Shown one piece after another: positions 11,550-25,980 of a DNA stretch of 64,000 bases; position 1 is the stretch's first letter, and each line of letters begins with the position of its first letter. The translations under genes were made by a program, and so were the position numbers. Source of the stretch: Vermamoeba vermiformis (Eukaryota; Tubulinea; Echinamoebida); contig JBEWZL010000213.1 of the NCBI GenBank assembly GCA_045837725.1, forward strand, positions 173,449 through 237,448, read 5' to 3'. The notes beneath the pieces were generated by a model. The model saw only the letters and a list, made by a program, of their open reading frames with translations. It was not told where the DNA came from and ran no database searches.

Positions 11550-13578
11550 ATGATATTAAGGATAAGCCTATTAATAATATTGGTAAGCCATAATTATTTT
11601 GCGATTACCTTCATGAACCAATTTAGCGTTGGATTGCAACCTGAAACGAATTATTAGGCAAATTAAACGAAAATTAATAACTATTTTAGTTTTATTAACG
11701 TCATAATTAATCGTAGAATATATATGATGCGAATGATTTATTGTTTTTGTCACTTGACACGATCTAATTCTTTTTTTAGAGCGTAACGATCTGCTCCGCA
11801 TTACATATAATCGAGCCATATGAACAATTTCTCGATGCACCATCATCAGAAGCTGTAGGACCGTTGGTTTTTAATATTACTGGCGAAATAGCAATACCAG
11901 ATCCGATTAACAGCTGCACGACGCTGAAAAATCCAGACCAAGTCAAAGGCAAAATAGTATTGATATATAATGATAATTGCTATCTCGAAGTACAAGCACG
12001 TAATGCACAGGCTGCTGGCGCAATCGTAAGTTTGACACTTCAGTAGACAATTTAGCCGATCGAGCCAAATTTACTCGCGCTTTTAGATTTTGATAATGGG
12101 AATCATGACTAAAATAGTAACATGATATAGGGCGTCATTCAACATCAATGGGCTACAACTACCGCAGGACGGGATTACTTCCTGTACACGGATACAAACC
12201 GAGACGACGTAATTCTGCCTATTGTTTTCGTGAACGGCGCGGTAAGCTTATTACGAATATATACCGCACTACGAGAGAATATTGTTCGCTAATATTTAAT
12301 TTTCTGTACTAAAAAGGATGGAAATCTCATTCGCAATCTCACGGAAAACTATCCCCGCGTTTACGTTGTAATGGCTTCAGGAGGTAACTAAACCGTGGAT
12401 AATAATAATTATAGCTATATTGATCATTTGGTATTAATTTAGACAAAAATCCTTGGCGTGACAACGGAGTACAAGGAATTTTCTTGGCCGTACTGCACGT
12501 TGCCATCGATTTGTCGATTCTAATCTACGCGCTCATAAAAATGATCAAATACACGATGAATAAGAGAACCGTCATATCAGTAGCGCAAGTCAGCATGGTC
12601 TTGATAATACTCGCCATGTGTTGTACGTACATCCAGATTCGGTGCCGGTGATTCAAGAAACTAATTGATATTATTATCAGTTGCTATTGCTATGCGATTA
12701 GTACTCCTGTTAGGCAGCTTCAATTTGACGGATGTTGCAATCTCGTTAATTCTCGGGGCGATTTTCTTCCCAGACACTTTACTGCTGTTGTCCTCATTAG
12801 TCGTCAGTTTTTATTGGTAAGAATACGTTCATTTAATATAAGATGGTATAAATAGCCTCGTGCGGAGTACACATGAGAATCAATCATTAAGTAATCGATA
12901 AGCGGAATTTTTTCTGACACGTGTCATCTTTTTTTTGACAGGTTCGAGTTGACATCACGCGTGTCATCAGTGTCACGTGCTTGGTCCAAGAAATTATGGA
13001 AACCGTTCATTGCTGGCGGTGTCATTTTGACCGCAATGCTGGTGCTGATCATCATTTGGGTGCAACTGATTCGCATCGTAGCGGTGTTTATTGCGATATT
13101 CGTCGTGTACTCAATCATCACCTTGGCAGTGGCCATCATTTGGATCATTTTTGGCGCCAGATTGCGAAAGACATTGGAAGCTAATACCGCCAAAGTACAA
13201 AAGAATTCAAAAATGTTCCGCAAGGTTCGTTTAACTTCAAAAAACGTTCTAATCCGCTATTTATTAATATTAATCATATTTTTATTATAGTTGATCATTC
13301 TTATTGTTTTGTGCGCGTGTTCTATCATTCTTACTCGAGTCGCTGCTGGATTGACCCAAATAGCTTCTGGCAACATCACCGCATTCAGAGTGATATTCGA
13401 AATCGGTCACTTCTCGTTCGAAATTACAGCCATAATGCAAGTATTGCTGTTCTCGACAAAGAACAATAAGAAAAATACTTCCTCCTCTAAATCCGGACCG
13501 AGATCTGGATCGGAGATGGGAACTACGCTTAACTCACCTCATAATTCCGTGGAGAGTACTCACCACTCCGTTAATTAA
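11550..13578 (+). CDS. PA-domain seven-transmembrane protein
   Basis: Membrane protein with a short hydrophobic leader (MILRISLLIIL) followed across an intron by a luminal or extracellular protease-associated (PA)-like domain. PA-type phrases are visible: CTTLKNPDQVKGKIVLIY, NAQAAGAIGVIQHQW, ILPIVFVNGADGN (about 11910-12330). About seven hydrophobic segments follow: GIFLAVLHVAIDLSILIYAL, VISVAQVSMVLIILAM, an FAIAMRLVLLL stretch, ISLILGAIFFPDTLLLLSSL, FIAGGVILTAMLVLIIIW with VAVFIAIFVVYSIITLAV, LIILIVLCACSIIL, and FEITAIMQVLLF. The tail is Ser/Asn/Lys-rich and cytosolic (about 13465-13575). PA domains usually bind peptides or act in sorting, so a receptor role is plausible, but no ligand or named family is recognised. 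One intron carries the TGACACGTGTCA palindrome just before its acceptor. Confidence 0.75.
12915..12926. repeat. Perfect 12-bp palindrome TGACACGTGTCA in an intron (copy 1)
   Basis: Self-complementary 12-mer with an E-box core (CACGTG). It lies in the last 30 bases of an intron of the PA-7TM gene, followed by a pyrimidine tract and the acceptor. The same 12-mer occurs again at 17625 and 22677, also inside introns. It may be a transcription factor site or an intron-associated element. Confidence 0.6.
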
Positions 13579-13646
13579 TTGTAAATAGTGTTAAAAAGTT
13601 TGCTTTTTCGATCGTGTACTGGATCAAGGTTCAATTTTTGTTTTGT

Positions 13647-14837
13647 TTATTGAGTAAGGTCTTTAAAATTATTAATATAGCTACAAGGTTTAAATACGGT
13701 AGGATCGAATAAATACTCGGAGCGATACTTGTTTTCGAGGAGATCGTTGAGCTGGTCTCCCCACAGCAATCCTTCGTCATAACAATTGGTATAAAAGCCC
13801 CATCTACGCAGTCCATATTCACAAATTTCAGTATTTTCACCTGGCGTTATTACAGGCTCTTCATTAAAATCGTTATCGCTCAGCGAGTAACTTCGATCCG
13901 TTATAGGAGGCAATGGCAGGCTGCAAAGGTGGGCTGCGTGCGCTATATGTGGATTATAAGCCTTTTTAAAGTGAAAGGGATCGATAACGGAGATTAATAT
14001 TGCTGATGGATCAGCTTGAAACGCATCTAAAGTTAGATGCAAAAAACACAAGTCCAAGGCGTCCTTGATATCGACAATGCCGGGTAAATTCAGCAATGTC
14101 TGTAAATATATCGCGTGCATATTATCGGGGTGCGCGGAAGTCACCCTGCTAAGCAGCTCGAAAATGGCATCGTGGTCGAAACGGAATCCAAACCTGTACG
14201 TGTCTTTTGAAAGATTCTTATGATAATTGTTATTATCTGTAGGATCCATCGGCTTCCATCCGCTTCTCTCGCCTACACAGCTCACTGGTTAGCAAATTGT
14301 CGATCGGATCCTTTTTTGGACTTACGGAATTGACATGCGGCTAAAGCTCGCTGTATAGTATTATCATATATCCACCTTCGCTTATAGGAATTGCACCAAT
14401 CATATCCATTGTTGTTTGTCTCATAATTTGTCGGAAGAAACGACCACAAAAAGAGCTTGATCCGTTGCTTTGGTGACTGGTGGATTCAACTCATCGTGCT
14501 GATTATATTCTTGATAATAACGGTCCTTCCAATATGTAGTCTATAAATACGAAATTAAATTACAGGGCACGCGATAGAAACAAGAATCGAATTGTTACCT
14601 GTCTGAAAATATTGTAGAAAAATGAGCAAGAGAAAGATAGTGGCAGTAAATCGTGTATATCAGCAACAGGATACTCATCAAATATTTTTAAAATTATTTC
14701 GATGGGTAAGCTGGTAAATCCAAGCTGATCTATAACAAAAGTACCATTAGATTGGATCTATAGCTACCAAATCTCCAATAACACTTACCATTGGATTGTT
14801 CTTGGTTAATTTTATGCTTTTTTAGTGGTCTTTCCAT
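13647..14837 (-). CDS. F-box protein, C-terminal part unrecognised
   Basis: The N-terminus, MERPLKKHKINQEQSN, is followed across an intron by an F-box: LGFTSLPIEIILKIFDEY, then PVADIHDLLPLSFSCSFFYN. This suggests a substrate adaptor of an SCF ubiquitin ligase. The C-terminal exon of about 200 residues (13647-14285) has no recognised repeats; it includes FHLTLDAFQADPSAILISV-like hydrophobic stretches and a Trp/Tyr/Cys-rich segment (LRRWGFYTNCYDEGLLWGD). Between about 14400 and 14520 the reading frame that follows the F-box does not run directly into the frame coding YKRRWIYDNTIQRALAACQF. Either a small intron with a weak donor (GTGGTC) lies there or the frame is shifted, so the exon structure in the middle is uncertain. 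The start is chosen because the F-box follows directly. Confidence 0.7.
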
Positions 14838-15088
14838 GATTGCGCAAAAGAACTAACTTTTTTTTCTGGGCTCAACTGGCGCCTTGACCTAGCCACTGAA
14901 TGACTCTATCATCCCCACAAAGAAGAATAATCAGAAGAGCGTACTCTCCTGCTATTATGTTGTCGCCGCTAGACAAGTGACCGTTGGTTCGGTGAAATTC
15001 AGAACGGATAATTTTTCATGAATGTCTCGAATTTAGTCATAATCACCGTCTTTTAAGTGACTAACACTACTGTCATATTTATATAACA

Positions 15089-17993
<2,905 letters not shown>

Positions 17994-18112
17994 GTCAATC
18001 TAAGTTATTATTAAATAAATAGAATATTGATCAATATTCTATCATTCTTTACTTGTCCGTTCTACTAACACAAAAAAAAAGGTAAGAATGAACAAAATGT
18101 TTTGCTTGAAGA

Positions 18113-20989
18113 TCACTTCTTTGTTTTTGCAACAGGAATATATTTTCTGAGAAATGTGTGGCAGTGCGACAGAGTTGCAGTCAATCTGAGCTCTGGTATT
18201 GGATGCATCATCCACTGGAACAATTCTATCGCACTTGGAGTTGCAACATGCTCTATTCTATCTTCATCTAACCACTCCTTGACTTTCTCAATATCCCGCA
18301 GCTCATTCAATTCAATGTTGTACATCTACTTGGTATGTAAGTTACGGATTGAATTTTTGTATTTTGCTCACCAAAGCAGCACAAACAAGTGCAGCAGAAT
18401 AACTGTCAGATTTGTCAGATCCCTGGATTTTCGCTCCAATCATTGCCTTTGGAGTCCAGCAGTAAGGTGCATGAGTGTTGTCCAACTCTGGAGGCTTGAA
18501 TGCATGGGTTCCATAGCAAGTGTCAAAGTCAGTGTCATCTTTGTGTATTGCACACTTGATTGCAACATCATTAATATATTAAAATCTAACACATTGAACA
18601 CTTACATCAAAGTCAATTAGCCTCAGGCTACCATCTTTGTTCCTCATCACATTTCCAGGCTTGATGTCTCTGTGAATGTAGTTCTTTTGGTGCACTGCAG
18701 CAATAATCTGCAAATCATGATCTGAGTTACAGTAAACAGTCAAATTTACGCATACACTCATGAGTTGACGTGTAATAGTTTGAAGCTCACGTGCATTGCT
18801 GATAGATGCAGGCAGTGGATACAAATGCTCCAAAATCAAGTAGCCCAGTTCACTGTTGTTGATTAGGCCATTTTTGTACATGTGAACGGCCCCACAGCCT
18901 AATATTTGTTTAGCTTTGCATAACCAACAATGGATTACCTGACAGTGCTGCAAGGATTTTTGCTTCTTGCTCAACATACTTTCTATGTTTGATCTTCACA
19001 ACAAGAGGTTTGTTTTCTCTCTGAGCCTTGTATACTTTGGATGTAGCATGCTGGTGAGGTGTGATGTTAGTTTTCTTTGCCTCATCTAGAACAGTTGACT
19101 TGTTACCTGGTAAATCAATTTGAAGTCCTCAAAGCCATCCTCACTTAGTTTGCTGAAAAACCTCTGAATAGCATCATCTGAAGCTGAATCAGCTGTTGCA
19201 ACGTCATGTTGAGGCAATTCCACAGCATTTGGTACCATTGGCACCTTAGCATGCAAGCTTGGTTTGTATTCCATAAACTTGTGAACCTTGTCAGATAGCT
19301 TGGTCCAGTCCTCAAAATTTATGTCCAGAGGCTTAGCTCTGAGCTTCAATTGTAGCAGGTTGCGTAACTTTCCAAAATCAGGTTTGAGCTGCTTGAACGT
19401 TTCAAGCAAATAGGCTGCAAATCGATAAATGACTGCTGCAACATAGAGTGCATCAGAAGTTGAGTGCACATTGTGTGCCCACACAACAACAGACTTCTTC
19501 TTTTGATCAATAGCCACTAAAGTTTGTATTTGCCAGGTGTGGCCTGACACAACTACGGCATAAGGCCTTGGAGCCTCTCTCCAACACAGTTTGTTAATCT
19601 CATGTATTTGGTCCATTTCTTTTGCCAAATTAACTCTGCAAAATAAATTAGTTGTATTCAATTGAACTAGTGTTGCTTACAAATCAATTTCATTTCCTGT
19701 GCCTGTGTACTGCACCACACAACATGGAAGCAGAACTTCATTTGAGCCCAAGAAAACTCCAAGGTCACTCAGCAAGCTCAAGCAAGTGCACAAATCCTTT
19801 GAATTGGGTAACAAGGAAACAACTTCTTGATTGGCTGCAAAATTCGTTTTGAGAAGAAAAAAGCCACAAGCTGCACAAGTTGTTGCAGTGTCTGTGTTCA
19901 GCACAACGTTAGTTGTTGACTTCAGTGCTGTTGTGGGATGAGCTGTCATTGACTTTGGAGTTGAGAATTTGATGCTGGTAGTCGTTGAAGTTTTGCTCAC
20001 TGTTGATTTCTTAACAGCTGTTGTGGGTTTTGTGACTGAGGTTGACTTTGTTGCCGTCCTGGATGCGACAGCAGCTGTGGACTTGGCCCTAGTTGTTGTT
20101 GGTTGAATGATGGCAGGCTGCTGTTGCCGTTCCCTGTTTGGCGAATACGATGTACTAAATGAGTTAGTATACCATAGTAATTCTGCATTAGTTAATCTTA
20201 TGGACATACCCACTAAAATACCCAAATGACTGCGATAACAGTGTCGTAGCAAATAACACAACTTGTGACTCAGAAAGCACACTATTTTCCTCGTGCATCG
20301 TGCGGAAAATCGTTCCTAGTATTGAGAAGAGACTGCTACGGTGCCAATTGTTGGATTCGACCGCGGAAAATTGGGTTACGCTTCTCAGTTCTGTGTGCAG
20401 CTCGAGCACCTCTCCTTGCACGAAAGAAATGTCGCTTGAATCTTCAGTAATTGTAGGTAACTACATGAGGTGTATTAATACGTATTTGCGATGAATTGTG
20501 ACGTACGTCAAAGCGCGAGATTAATTCACCAGGAACGAGAACACGACGATGAAAAATTAACCAAGGGAAATCTGGCAGCTGAGCGCTTAAGTCTAAGACA
20601 GACGTTAGCGCCATATCGATGTTTGATGCAGTAATGTTTTTTGCGGCAAGCAAGGATGTATCAAATCTTCCGGTCCGTGTTTGGCTCCCTAGTGGCCTCC
20701 GTACCTACATTAATATTAATGTTGTAGTAATGTTCGTATGCCATAATACGTACACTTGGCCCCTTTAATGAGTACGGATTTTTTAGATCATCAGCCGACT
20801 CGTGTCCAAATAAGTGCGGTTGCTTTTTTGCCCCTAAAAACACGCTATAATTAATTAATCAATATTTTATGATTAATAATAAATCGGCTGGATCAAAAAA
20901 ACTTTGGATTTGGTACCTGGACCAAGGTTGAAGGCCTCCAATATGCAGTTAGTGGAGAAGATGTGGCGTTTTTTTATGTCATTATCCAT
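18113..20989 (-). CDS. Large multidomain protein with C-terminal atypical protein kinase
   Basis: Intron-rich gene. The N-terminal exons (MDNDIKKRHIFSTNCILEAF, then SADDLKNPYSLKGPS) match no domain I know. A Thr/Ser/Lys/Pro-rich linker follows (TTTRAKSTAAVASRTATKST, about 19920-20110), then a conserved-looking globular region (REAPRPYAVVVSGHTWQIQT; about 19090-19700). Last is a kinase: SKVYKAQRENKPLVVKIKH with the N-lobe Lys (about 18990-19060), NYIHRDIKPGNVM catalytic loop (about 18640-18690), LIDFD in place of DFG, THAFKPPEL in place of APE (about 18480-18510), and a final helix region ELFQWMMHPIPELRLTA. The minus-strand stop is 18113, converging on the PLP-enzyme gene. The 18.1-19.9 kb part has very few CpG and many TpG/CpA compared with neighbours, suggesting DNA methylation decay, a repeated family or transfer. 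Kinase activity is plausible but unproven. Confidence 0.65.
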
Positions 20990-21193
20990 TGGTACTTGTT
21001 CGCCGAATAAATTAGATTAAAAGAAAGCCCGTTCGCCAGATTTTTCTCGCTACTCGTGCGTTCGCAGACAAATCTAAATTGTTAGAGTAATCAAGGCTTA
21101 AATATGATTATATATTGAACAATCTTTTATATTGGGCGATTTAATTATGAAAGAAAGTCCGCGCGATCTGCAAACAAAAAAAGCTGATTTACC

Positions 21194-23600
21194 TCAATTA
21201 AACCAGAACAAGACGCTTGACAATAACAATAGCGTATACGATATGGATAGCACATGAGCCATAGAGACACTATTCGTAGGTGAACCGAGTGGGGCGACAG
21301 GTAAAACCAACGAGAACGGCGCCTTCGGTGTGTAGGTCACACTTGGTGCGTTGCTGAAAGGCACACTGCCAATTGGAGTCGCAGGAATACCAGCTTGATT
21401 AGCTAGAGCCGAGGAGGTCAGTATTCTCTCAAGAGTACGTCGAATATTAACAATTATGCAAGGGCTTACATGGTGCACAATCATACGACACGGCGAGGGT
21501 GTAACTTCCGGCATTTCCGCTAGCCTCCACGGAGAAGTAAAACTGACCACTGGCTTGAGGTCGCATGTTCATGCAACGACCGCGCGAGCCGCCGTCAATG
21601 CTCAAGATAGAATCTCCTGTTGAATTTCTGAACACGAGCTTGAATCCCGAGGCGAGGGTCGTTTGGCCAATTTGAGGTGCGAGACAGGCCGTTACAACTG
21701 CCGCAAAGCTACCTTGAGCAGGCACATCAATCCTCCAGTAGTCCACATCAGTGCCAGTCAATTGGCCGACGCCGTATTGACCGAGATTCGAAGCTGTTGC
21801 GAGGTCGTTGTTTGGCTCACTTTCTGTATTTGGCGTTGCAAAAGATCGCTCCCACCAGGTCCAAATCTGATATGGAACGTCCTTCTCTTGGTCACTCGTG
21901 ATTCGAATGTAGTAGTTGCCAGTCTGGGGCATTTGGTAACCTATAGAAGGAAGTATTAAAATCAGATCTGAGTATTCGGCTAAAGATGCCAGGTCTATTC
22001 TTACCAACAATAGATGAGCTGTTCAAGCCCCAAATAGGATTATTGTCGGCAGGGAAAGTTTGAACTTCATTGCCGCTGGAATCAGTTAGGGCCAACTTGA
22101 AGCCTCCGACAGTAGCAGCGCCACCGTCGACGAGTGCAAAAAGTACGGCGTTTTGTTCGATTTGTGCGCCCATGTAAAAAAAGTCCGCGGTGTCAGAAAT
22201 TGTTTGATCGAGTCCTCCAGTGACGCCACACGTGATTGCAGCAGCACCACTGGGAGCGCTGGCCTCGTATTCCTCGTTGCACAGGGACACTTCTAAGAGG
22301 TACTGAGCCGATGCGCTCGTTAATGTGTTCGAATCGGGATTGACCAAGTCTACGATAATATACACAATCTGACCAGGCGACAATTTTTGACAATTGTACA
22401 ACTCGATGAAATCTGTTCGTCTATTAACTCCGTTGATGAAACAATCAGGATACGATCTATAATAAGGCAATAGGTTAGTCGATTTGTAATTGCTGCATTT
22501 GGGTTGCTTACAGTTTTGTGCCAGATGCGATGCATCCCGTGGTCATGATGATTGCAACGTCTTGTGCCACAATACCAGGGCGAGAAATCACGCGAAAATT
22601 GTATGATGCGTCTGCAGGCGCAGTGAACTTGTAGACTATATCACCTGCGAGCAAAATTAGCGCGTTCATTAAGATTTGACACGTGTCAAATGTATCGCTT
22701 AGAACTTACCTCCGTTTCCAAGCGCTTTAACAGAAGTGTCGCGATAGCAGTCAGAAGTGTACGTATAATCATCGCTCCAGAACACATTTTGAGGCAATAT
22801 TGTTGTCGAATTCAATACGACACTCACTGCGTTCTCGCACTTGTCATTCGTAGCAGCGGGCAAGAAATTTCCTCCTCTTGTAATTTTGACTTGGACTGAA
22901 TTAGCTCCCAACGCTGGTGCATCAGATGATCCTGAATACACTAGAATAAAGTATTTGGTGTTGGCGGTTAATGACACGATAAATTTGCTTTGTTTTGCGC
23001 AAGCGTTATCGCTGCATCCACGAGAAACTTTAGTATACGTGTCGCAAACACCTGTAAACATTAAAAATTAGCAATAATATTTTAGTCGACTAAACAACAA
23101 ACCTGTTAATAAGAGCAGGACAGTATCGGGTAAAGTTGTGGATGTTTCCGTGCTGCACGTTGAAAAAGTAAATACTCCTGTAGTCGTTGGAGTAAATGTC
23201 CACCATATAGATCTATTATAAGACGATGTGCTTGATAAACAAGTTGGGATTGGATCGGAAGCGGAAGTAGTCGCATCTGTCACGTCCACCGAGCTTGTAG
23301 AAATGCTGGCACTGCCATCGTCTGTAATTGCAATGGCATTCGGGCATAAATCATTGCTAGGAGCACCTGATGAAATAGTAAATCAAAAATGCTTTTGAAT
23401 TAATTTCTTGCGGATTCAAGTTCAACGACAGGCTAGTAAATTTACCAATAAATTATAGAATACTATTACTACAATTTTAAAAATAATGGACCGAATCAAG
23501 CAAACTAAACTGAGATATTTCTGTTACCTTGACCAGCGACGATTAAGCCAAGGCAAAGGAGCATCCATACGGCAATCTTCACACTGACCATAGTGGTCAT
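21194..23600 (-). CDS. Secreted GPI-anchored-type protein with PPC-like beta-sandwich repeats
   Basis: Begins with a signal peptide (VSVKIAVWMLLCLGLIVAG) and ends in a Ser/Pro-rich stalk and a hydrophobic tail without basic residues (VLSISYTLLLLSSVLFWFN), which is the pattern of a GPI-anchor signal. Between them are three or four repeats resembling bacterial-type pre-peptidase C-terminal domains: SIWWTFTPTTTGVFTFSTCS, VYKFTAPADASYNFRV, TADFFYMGAQIEQNAVLFAL, DVDYWRIDVPAQGSFAAVV, SGQFYFSVEASGNAGSYTL. Paired cysteines are frequent. No catalytic domain is visible, so a cell-surface adhesive or binding role is a guess. The gene is read from several exons. An intron near 22640-22710 holds the third TGACACGTGTCA. 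Confidence 0.75.
22677..22688. repeat. Perfect 12-bp palindrome TGACACGTGTCA in an intron (copy 3)
   Basis: Identical 12-mer, here extended by one pair (T...A) to a 14-bp palindrome. It lies in an intron of the minus-strand PPC-like gene, near that intron's donor. Confidence 0.6.
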
Positions 23601-23675
23601 TTATTTCGTTAAAAAGTTTATTGTATTTGAAAATTGTGGGCGATATTGGAGCTGTCAAACTTATCTAAAATTCGG

Positions 23676-25473
23676 TTAGTGGTGGATGTGAACAGGCGGG
23701 ACGCTTATATGAACATGCATAAGCGCGTCAGAAACCTTGGCAGATCCTGCTGCCGATATATTGGTATGCGTTATATCGAGAGTGGTTAACGAGGGCAAAT
23801 TTTTGAGAAGTACATCCACGCTGGCATCAGTCACTTTGGTGGAGTTCAAAAACAACACCTGTAACTTCTTGAAACTTGCAGCATTATCTCCAAAGATCTT
23901 CTTAACACCTTCATCAGTAATCTGCGTACCGCCGATGCGAATGTCTTCCAATTCCGTGAATTTAGTCAAGGCTTGTAATGACTCGTCAGTGCACGAAGTG
24001 AACTCCAAATTGATGGTCTTCAACTTCATGCACTCTAAGCTCTCTTCCATGTAGTCGCCGGAAATCTGAGGGGCGTTGATGATGCATAGGTCTTGCAACT
24101 GAGTGAACGAAGACAAGTACATGACGCAGACGTCGGTTAAATGTACGCCAGAGAGCAGGAGAAATTTCAGGTTGGATAGTTGTTGCAAGTGGCTGACACC
24201 ATCGTCGGTGATATCAGTGCCATAGAGCTGCAGTCTCCTGAGGTTTGGCATGTTCTTGGCAACGACGTTCAACGTGTCATCGTCCATCTGTTTGCAAAAG
24301 TTCATGTACAGCGACGTCAGTGATGTCAAAGTGCGAATACTTTCAACTCCAGCGCGAGTGTTGTCGAGGCACAAGTCTTTGAGAGATGCCAAGCTCTGCA
24401 TATGTTGATCGTTCAACTCTAGGCCAGCAAGATCTACTTGCATCAACTTTGTCAGCTTGGTGATGGATTGCAGGCCTTTGTCAGTGACTGAGGTGAAGCT
24501 AATGTTGAGCGTGTGAAGATTGGTTAGATGGTTCGCAACGAACTCCATAGCGGAGTCATCGAAGCGGAAGTTGTTTTGAAGATCGAGCACGTTTAAGTTG
24601 TGCGAAAGTGACGCCATTGACTGAATAGACTTGACTGTAAGATGAGGGCAGTTCCACAGAAGCACGTCACGAATGTGAGACAGACCAGAAAAGTCCTATA
24701 AGAAGCTAAGTAATAGAATCGCTAATGACTAAAACTTACCTGCCCCTCGAACTTCCAGCAATTGAGATGCAGCTGTTCCAATCTAGTAAACGCTTTGAAG
24801 TAAGCTGATACGTCTTGGATCTCAACCCCTAAATGAAGATAATTTAGCCTTTCCTAGTGGAAGCTAAGCAAGCTCGAGCGTTTCTTCGTTAGTACATACC
24901 TCCATTCAGATGAAGCGATGCTAAACGATGCGACAATCCACCAAGCGTCTCAATTGATGATTGGCCCAAAGTGTCGTGCACGACAAGGTTATGCAGCTTA
25001 GGCATGTTACGAATGTACTCAATGCCTCGCTCGCCCATTCCATACGGGAAGATGATAGAGTGCAGACGTGTCAATGTCGATAATTTTCCGAGGAAATCTT
25101 CGGGAACGCGACACTTGTGCGGTAAACTCAACTTTTGCAAGCTGGTCATCCCGCACACGTGGCAGAGTCCTTCTTGCGATATCTAACGATTGAGGTTAGT
25201 TTGATTAATAGCACCAATAAATAGGTGAAAACTTGCCTTCCAGCAGTAGGTCAGATGCAACGTGTTCAGGTTCTTAAACTCCTTCTGAAAGAACGAAAGG
25301 GTCTCGTCGCTTACGCAGGGAGCGTAGTGGTCGACGTCAATCTCTTTTTGGGACTTCTGAATGATAGCGCGCCAGCCCTTGCAAACTTGGGTTCTGAACT
25401 GTTCGCAAACTTCTAACCACGATAATATTTCGCCCACAATTTCTTCGGGTAAAGATTTGAATTGCTCAGCCAT
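23676..25473 (-). CDS. F-box/leucine-rich-repeat protein
   Basis: Probable substrate-binding subunit of an SCF ubiquitin ligase. It starts with an F-box (FKSLPEEIVGEILSWLEV, then QFRTQVCKGWRAIIQKSQ) and continues as LRRs of the cysteine-containing and related types up to the C-terminus. Repeat units are visible as NLHTLNISFTSVTDKGLQSI, NLRRLQLYGTDITDDGVSHL, NLKFLLLSGVHLTDVCVMYL, ELEDIRIGGTQITDEGVKKI and LQVLFLNSTKVTDASVDVLL. Three short introns lie near 24700-24740, 24825-24895 and 25185-25235. The long last exon (23676-24665) holds most repeats. The target is unknown. Confidence 0.9.
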
Positions 25474-25736
25474 TTACGAAGAGATCTGATGAAAAATGAA
25501 CTCGATCAGTTAAACAAGATCCGACGCTAGAATTTGATGAGGATTGAAATCGTAGCCTACCAAAAATAGTGTTAGTGCCGAAAAAATCTACCAGGGTCGT
25601 CGTGCAAGCCTTCTACCAGGGCAAAATAACAAAATCTATCAGGGCAACCAAAAAAACCACCAAATAAGTTTGATAAAAAATCCTGGTAAAATCCTTGTTT
25701 TTCAATTCACATAGAAAACATATTATTTTTTTTCAG

Positions 25737-25840
25737 TGGCGCCTTCTGTTCTAATAAGAAGAAACGGGCCAGCTCAGCGACTATTGCAGGTCAAGCAAGT
25801 CCTGGACAAAATAATGTGAATACCCGTACAATTTTGCTAG
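25737..25840 (+). pseudogene. Orphan exon-like fragment, possibly from a G-alpha N-terminus
   Basis: A polypyrimidine tract and CAG precede an open stretch reading GAFCSNKKKRASSATIAGQ and continuing to NVNTRTILLG, directly followed by a GTAAGC donor. The GAxCSN start and the RTILLG end resemble the N-terminus of heterotrimeric G-alpha proteins up to the P-loop (LLLGxGESGKST). No P-loop exon follows: the best downstream acceptor (near 25926) gives only a short tail and a stop. It could be a degraded gene copy, a small unrecognised gene or chance. The neighbouring 25540-25730 bases contain several CTACCAGGG/TATCAGGG-like short repeats. Confidence 0.3.
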
Positions 25841-25980
25841 GTAAGCTTACCATTTGTCTATGTAATACAGACGATGCACGAGTACATTGAACCAGAATTA
25901 TATTGAACAAATACCGTTTATTTAGGTCAAATCGAGTACTCTACGCGATACATCGATCAACCAAGCTAAATCATCCTCGT

